From Selenomonadaceae bacterium (lineage in GTDB: Bacteria; Bacillota; Negativicutes; Selenomonadales; Selenomonadaceae): DNA of 6,500 nucleotides. Both the position numbers and the translations under genes were made by a program. Shown here one piece after another: positions 5,981 through 6,500 of the stretch. The stretch covers positions 1 through 6,500 of the forward strand of contig JAFUTM010000409.1 in assembly GCA_017484235.1 (NCBI GenBank), read 5' to 3'. The notes beneath the pieces are model-generated. The model did no database searches. It had not been told where the DNA came from and worked only from the letters and a program-made list of their open reading frames with translations. Position 1 is the first letter of the stretch, and each line of letters begins with the position of its first letter.

Positions 5981-6298
5981 ATGGAACGTTTCGCCTGGAA
6001 AGCTATCGTTAAAGAGGGTATGCTCGACGAATACAAGCGGCGTCACGATAATATTTGGCCGGAGCTGAAGCAGGTCCTAAAAGATGCGGGTATTCGCAAT
6101 TATACCATTTGGAATGTCGGCAATGAGCTTTTTGGCTACTTCGAGTGTGAGAAGGGCGTCGAGTATGCGGAAAACTTTCAAGCTCAAAGTGAAGTTGTCG
6201 ACAAGTGGAATGATTTTATGAAGGACGTTATGGTTATGGAGCTTGACCCTGCGACTGGTGCCCAGCCCAAGATGAAGCAGGTCTTCTTTTTAGAGTGA
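5981..6298 (+). CDS. rhaM: L-rhamnose mutarotase RhaM
   Basis: This small cytoplasmic enzyme interconverts the beta and alpha pyranose anomers of L-rhamnose, supplying the form used by the isomerase. From the ATG at 5981 the protein has 105 residues, against 104 in E. coli RhaM. The family signature EYKRRHDNIWPEL (17-29) is present. Tyr18 and His22, the active-site residues of the E. coli enzyme, fall at identical numbers here, which also argues for 5981 as the start. Further matches are NYTIW (45-49), WNDFMKDVM (75-83, where E. coli has two adjacent tryptophans and this protein one) and the C-terminal MKQVFFLE. An in-frame ATG at 5966, overlapping the permease stop as TAATG, would add five residues (MELIY) and cannot be excluded. 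It is the last gene of the operon and is followed by a terminator. Confidence 0.94.
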   Translation: MERFAWKAIVKEGMLDEYKRRHDNIWPELKQVLKDAGIRNYTIWNVGNELFGYFECEKGVEYAENFQAQSEVVDKWNDFMKDVMVMELDPATGAQPKMKQVFFLE

Positions 6299-6322
6299 TT
6301 GTTTTCCTTTTATCATATAAGC

Positions 6323-6365
6323 AAACTGCAGGACTGATTTAAGTCGGTTTCTGCAGTTTTTATTT
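6323..6365 (+). terminator. Rho-independent terminator of the rha operon
   Basis: AAACTGCAG (6323-6331) pairs perfectly with CTGCAGTTT (6351-6359), and TTTTTATTT follows (6357-6365). A second small stem, GACT (6332-6335) with AGTC (6342-6345), can form inside the loop. It lies 24 bases after the rhaM stop. The reverse strand lacks a strong T-run after the stem, so any action on a converging gene would be weaker. Confidence 0.78.
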
Positions 6366-6482
6366 GCCCATATACACATCTTCTTCTAGAGGTGTAGGTA
6401 GAGGCTTAGTCAAGTTTTTAATATTGAAACTTCTTTCTGTCTTGTCAGAAACTTTTGATTGGTCCTGCTGCTGCGGCTTCCT
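6360..6482 (-). other. Possible 3' coding remnant of a converging gene (uncertain)
   Basis: One reverse frame reads 40 residues without a stop and looks protein-like: hydrophilic and proline/glutamine-rich (RKPQQQDQSK near its start), ending LPTPLEEDVYMGK and then TAA at 6362-6360, right beside the terminator stem. It has no sensible start codon, and an in-frame TAG at 6485-6483 closes it upstream, so it cannot be the plain end of an intact gene in this frame. Another reverse frame is open from the window edge to a TGA at 6412-6410. I do not recognise either product. It may be a decayed gene end or chance. Confidence 0.18.
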
Positions 6483-6500
6483 CTAGCTGAGTTGGCTAAG

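Noticed and set aside
6412..6451. Two small stems, AAGTTT/AAACTT (6412-6432) and TTTCTG/CAGAAA (6434-6451)
   Set aside because: Only six base pairs each, mostly A/T in the first, with no associated T-run or gene end. Expected by chance in AT-rich sequence.

Overview
The window holds an L-rhamnose catabolic locus: a five-gene operon on the + strand (rhaB, rhaA, rhaD, an MFS sugar permease, rhaM). It is divergent from an AraC-family regulator on the - strand, and that regulator gene runs off the left edge. The purine-rich Shine-Dalgarno sequences, the mixed AT-rich and mid-GC composition, and the close spacing suggest an anaerobic Bacillota (Firmicutes) member. A Gram-negative Firmicute (Negativicutes) is a guess that the sequence cannot settle.

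Layout. Positions 1-780 (-) encode the first 260 residues of the AraC-type regulator. Positions 781-968 are the shared divergent control region. They contain a candidate promoter on each strand and short AT-rich direct and inverted repeats. Positions 969-2390 are rhaB, 2494-3753 rhaA, 3758-4576 rhaD, 4680-5966 the permease and 5981-6298 rhaM. A rho-independent terminator lies at 6323-6365. The last ~135 bases hold no convincing gene, only an ambiguous fragment that might be the 3' end of a converging gene.

How the genes work together. The permease is the likely importer of L-rhamnose. RhaM interconverts the beta and alpha anomers. RhaA isomerises L-rhamnose to L-rhamnulose, RhaB phosphorylates it to L-rhamnulose 1-phosphate, and RhaD cleaves that to dihydroxyacetone phosphate and L-lactaldehyde. 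The metal-binding and catalytic residues I could place against the E. coli proteins are present in RhaA, RhaD and RhaM, so the pathway looks intact. No lactaldehyde reductase or dehydrogenase, microcompartment gene or rhamnosidase is in the window.

The genes are a well-known pathway, and I see no undescribed protein system. The most unusual structure is a pair of related palindromic elements built from degenerate 7-base tandem units. One sits between rhaB and rhaA, the other between rhaD and the permease. The two gaps are both exactly 103 bases, and each element can fold into a ~25-bp hairpin in the mRNA. Composition also changes sharply, from an AT-rich regulator gene to a much more GC-rich operon.
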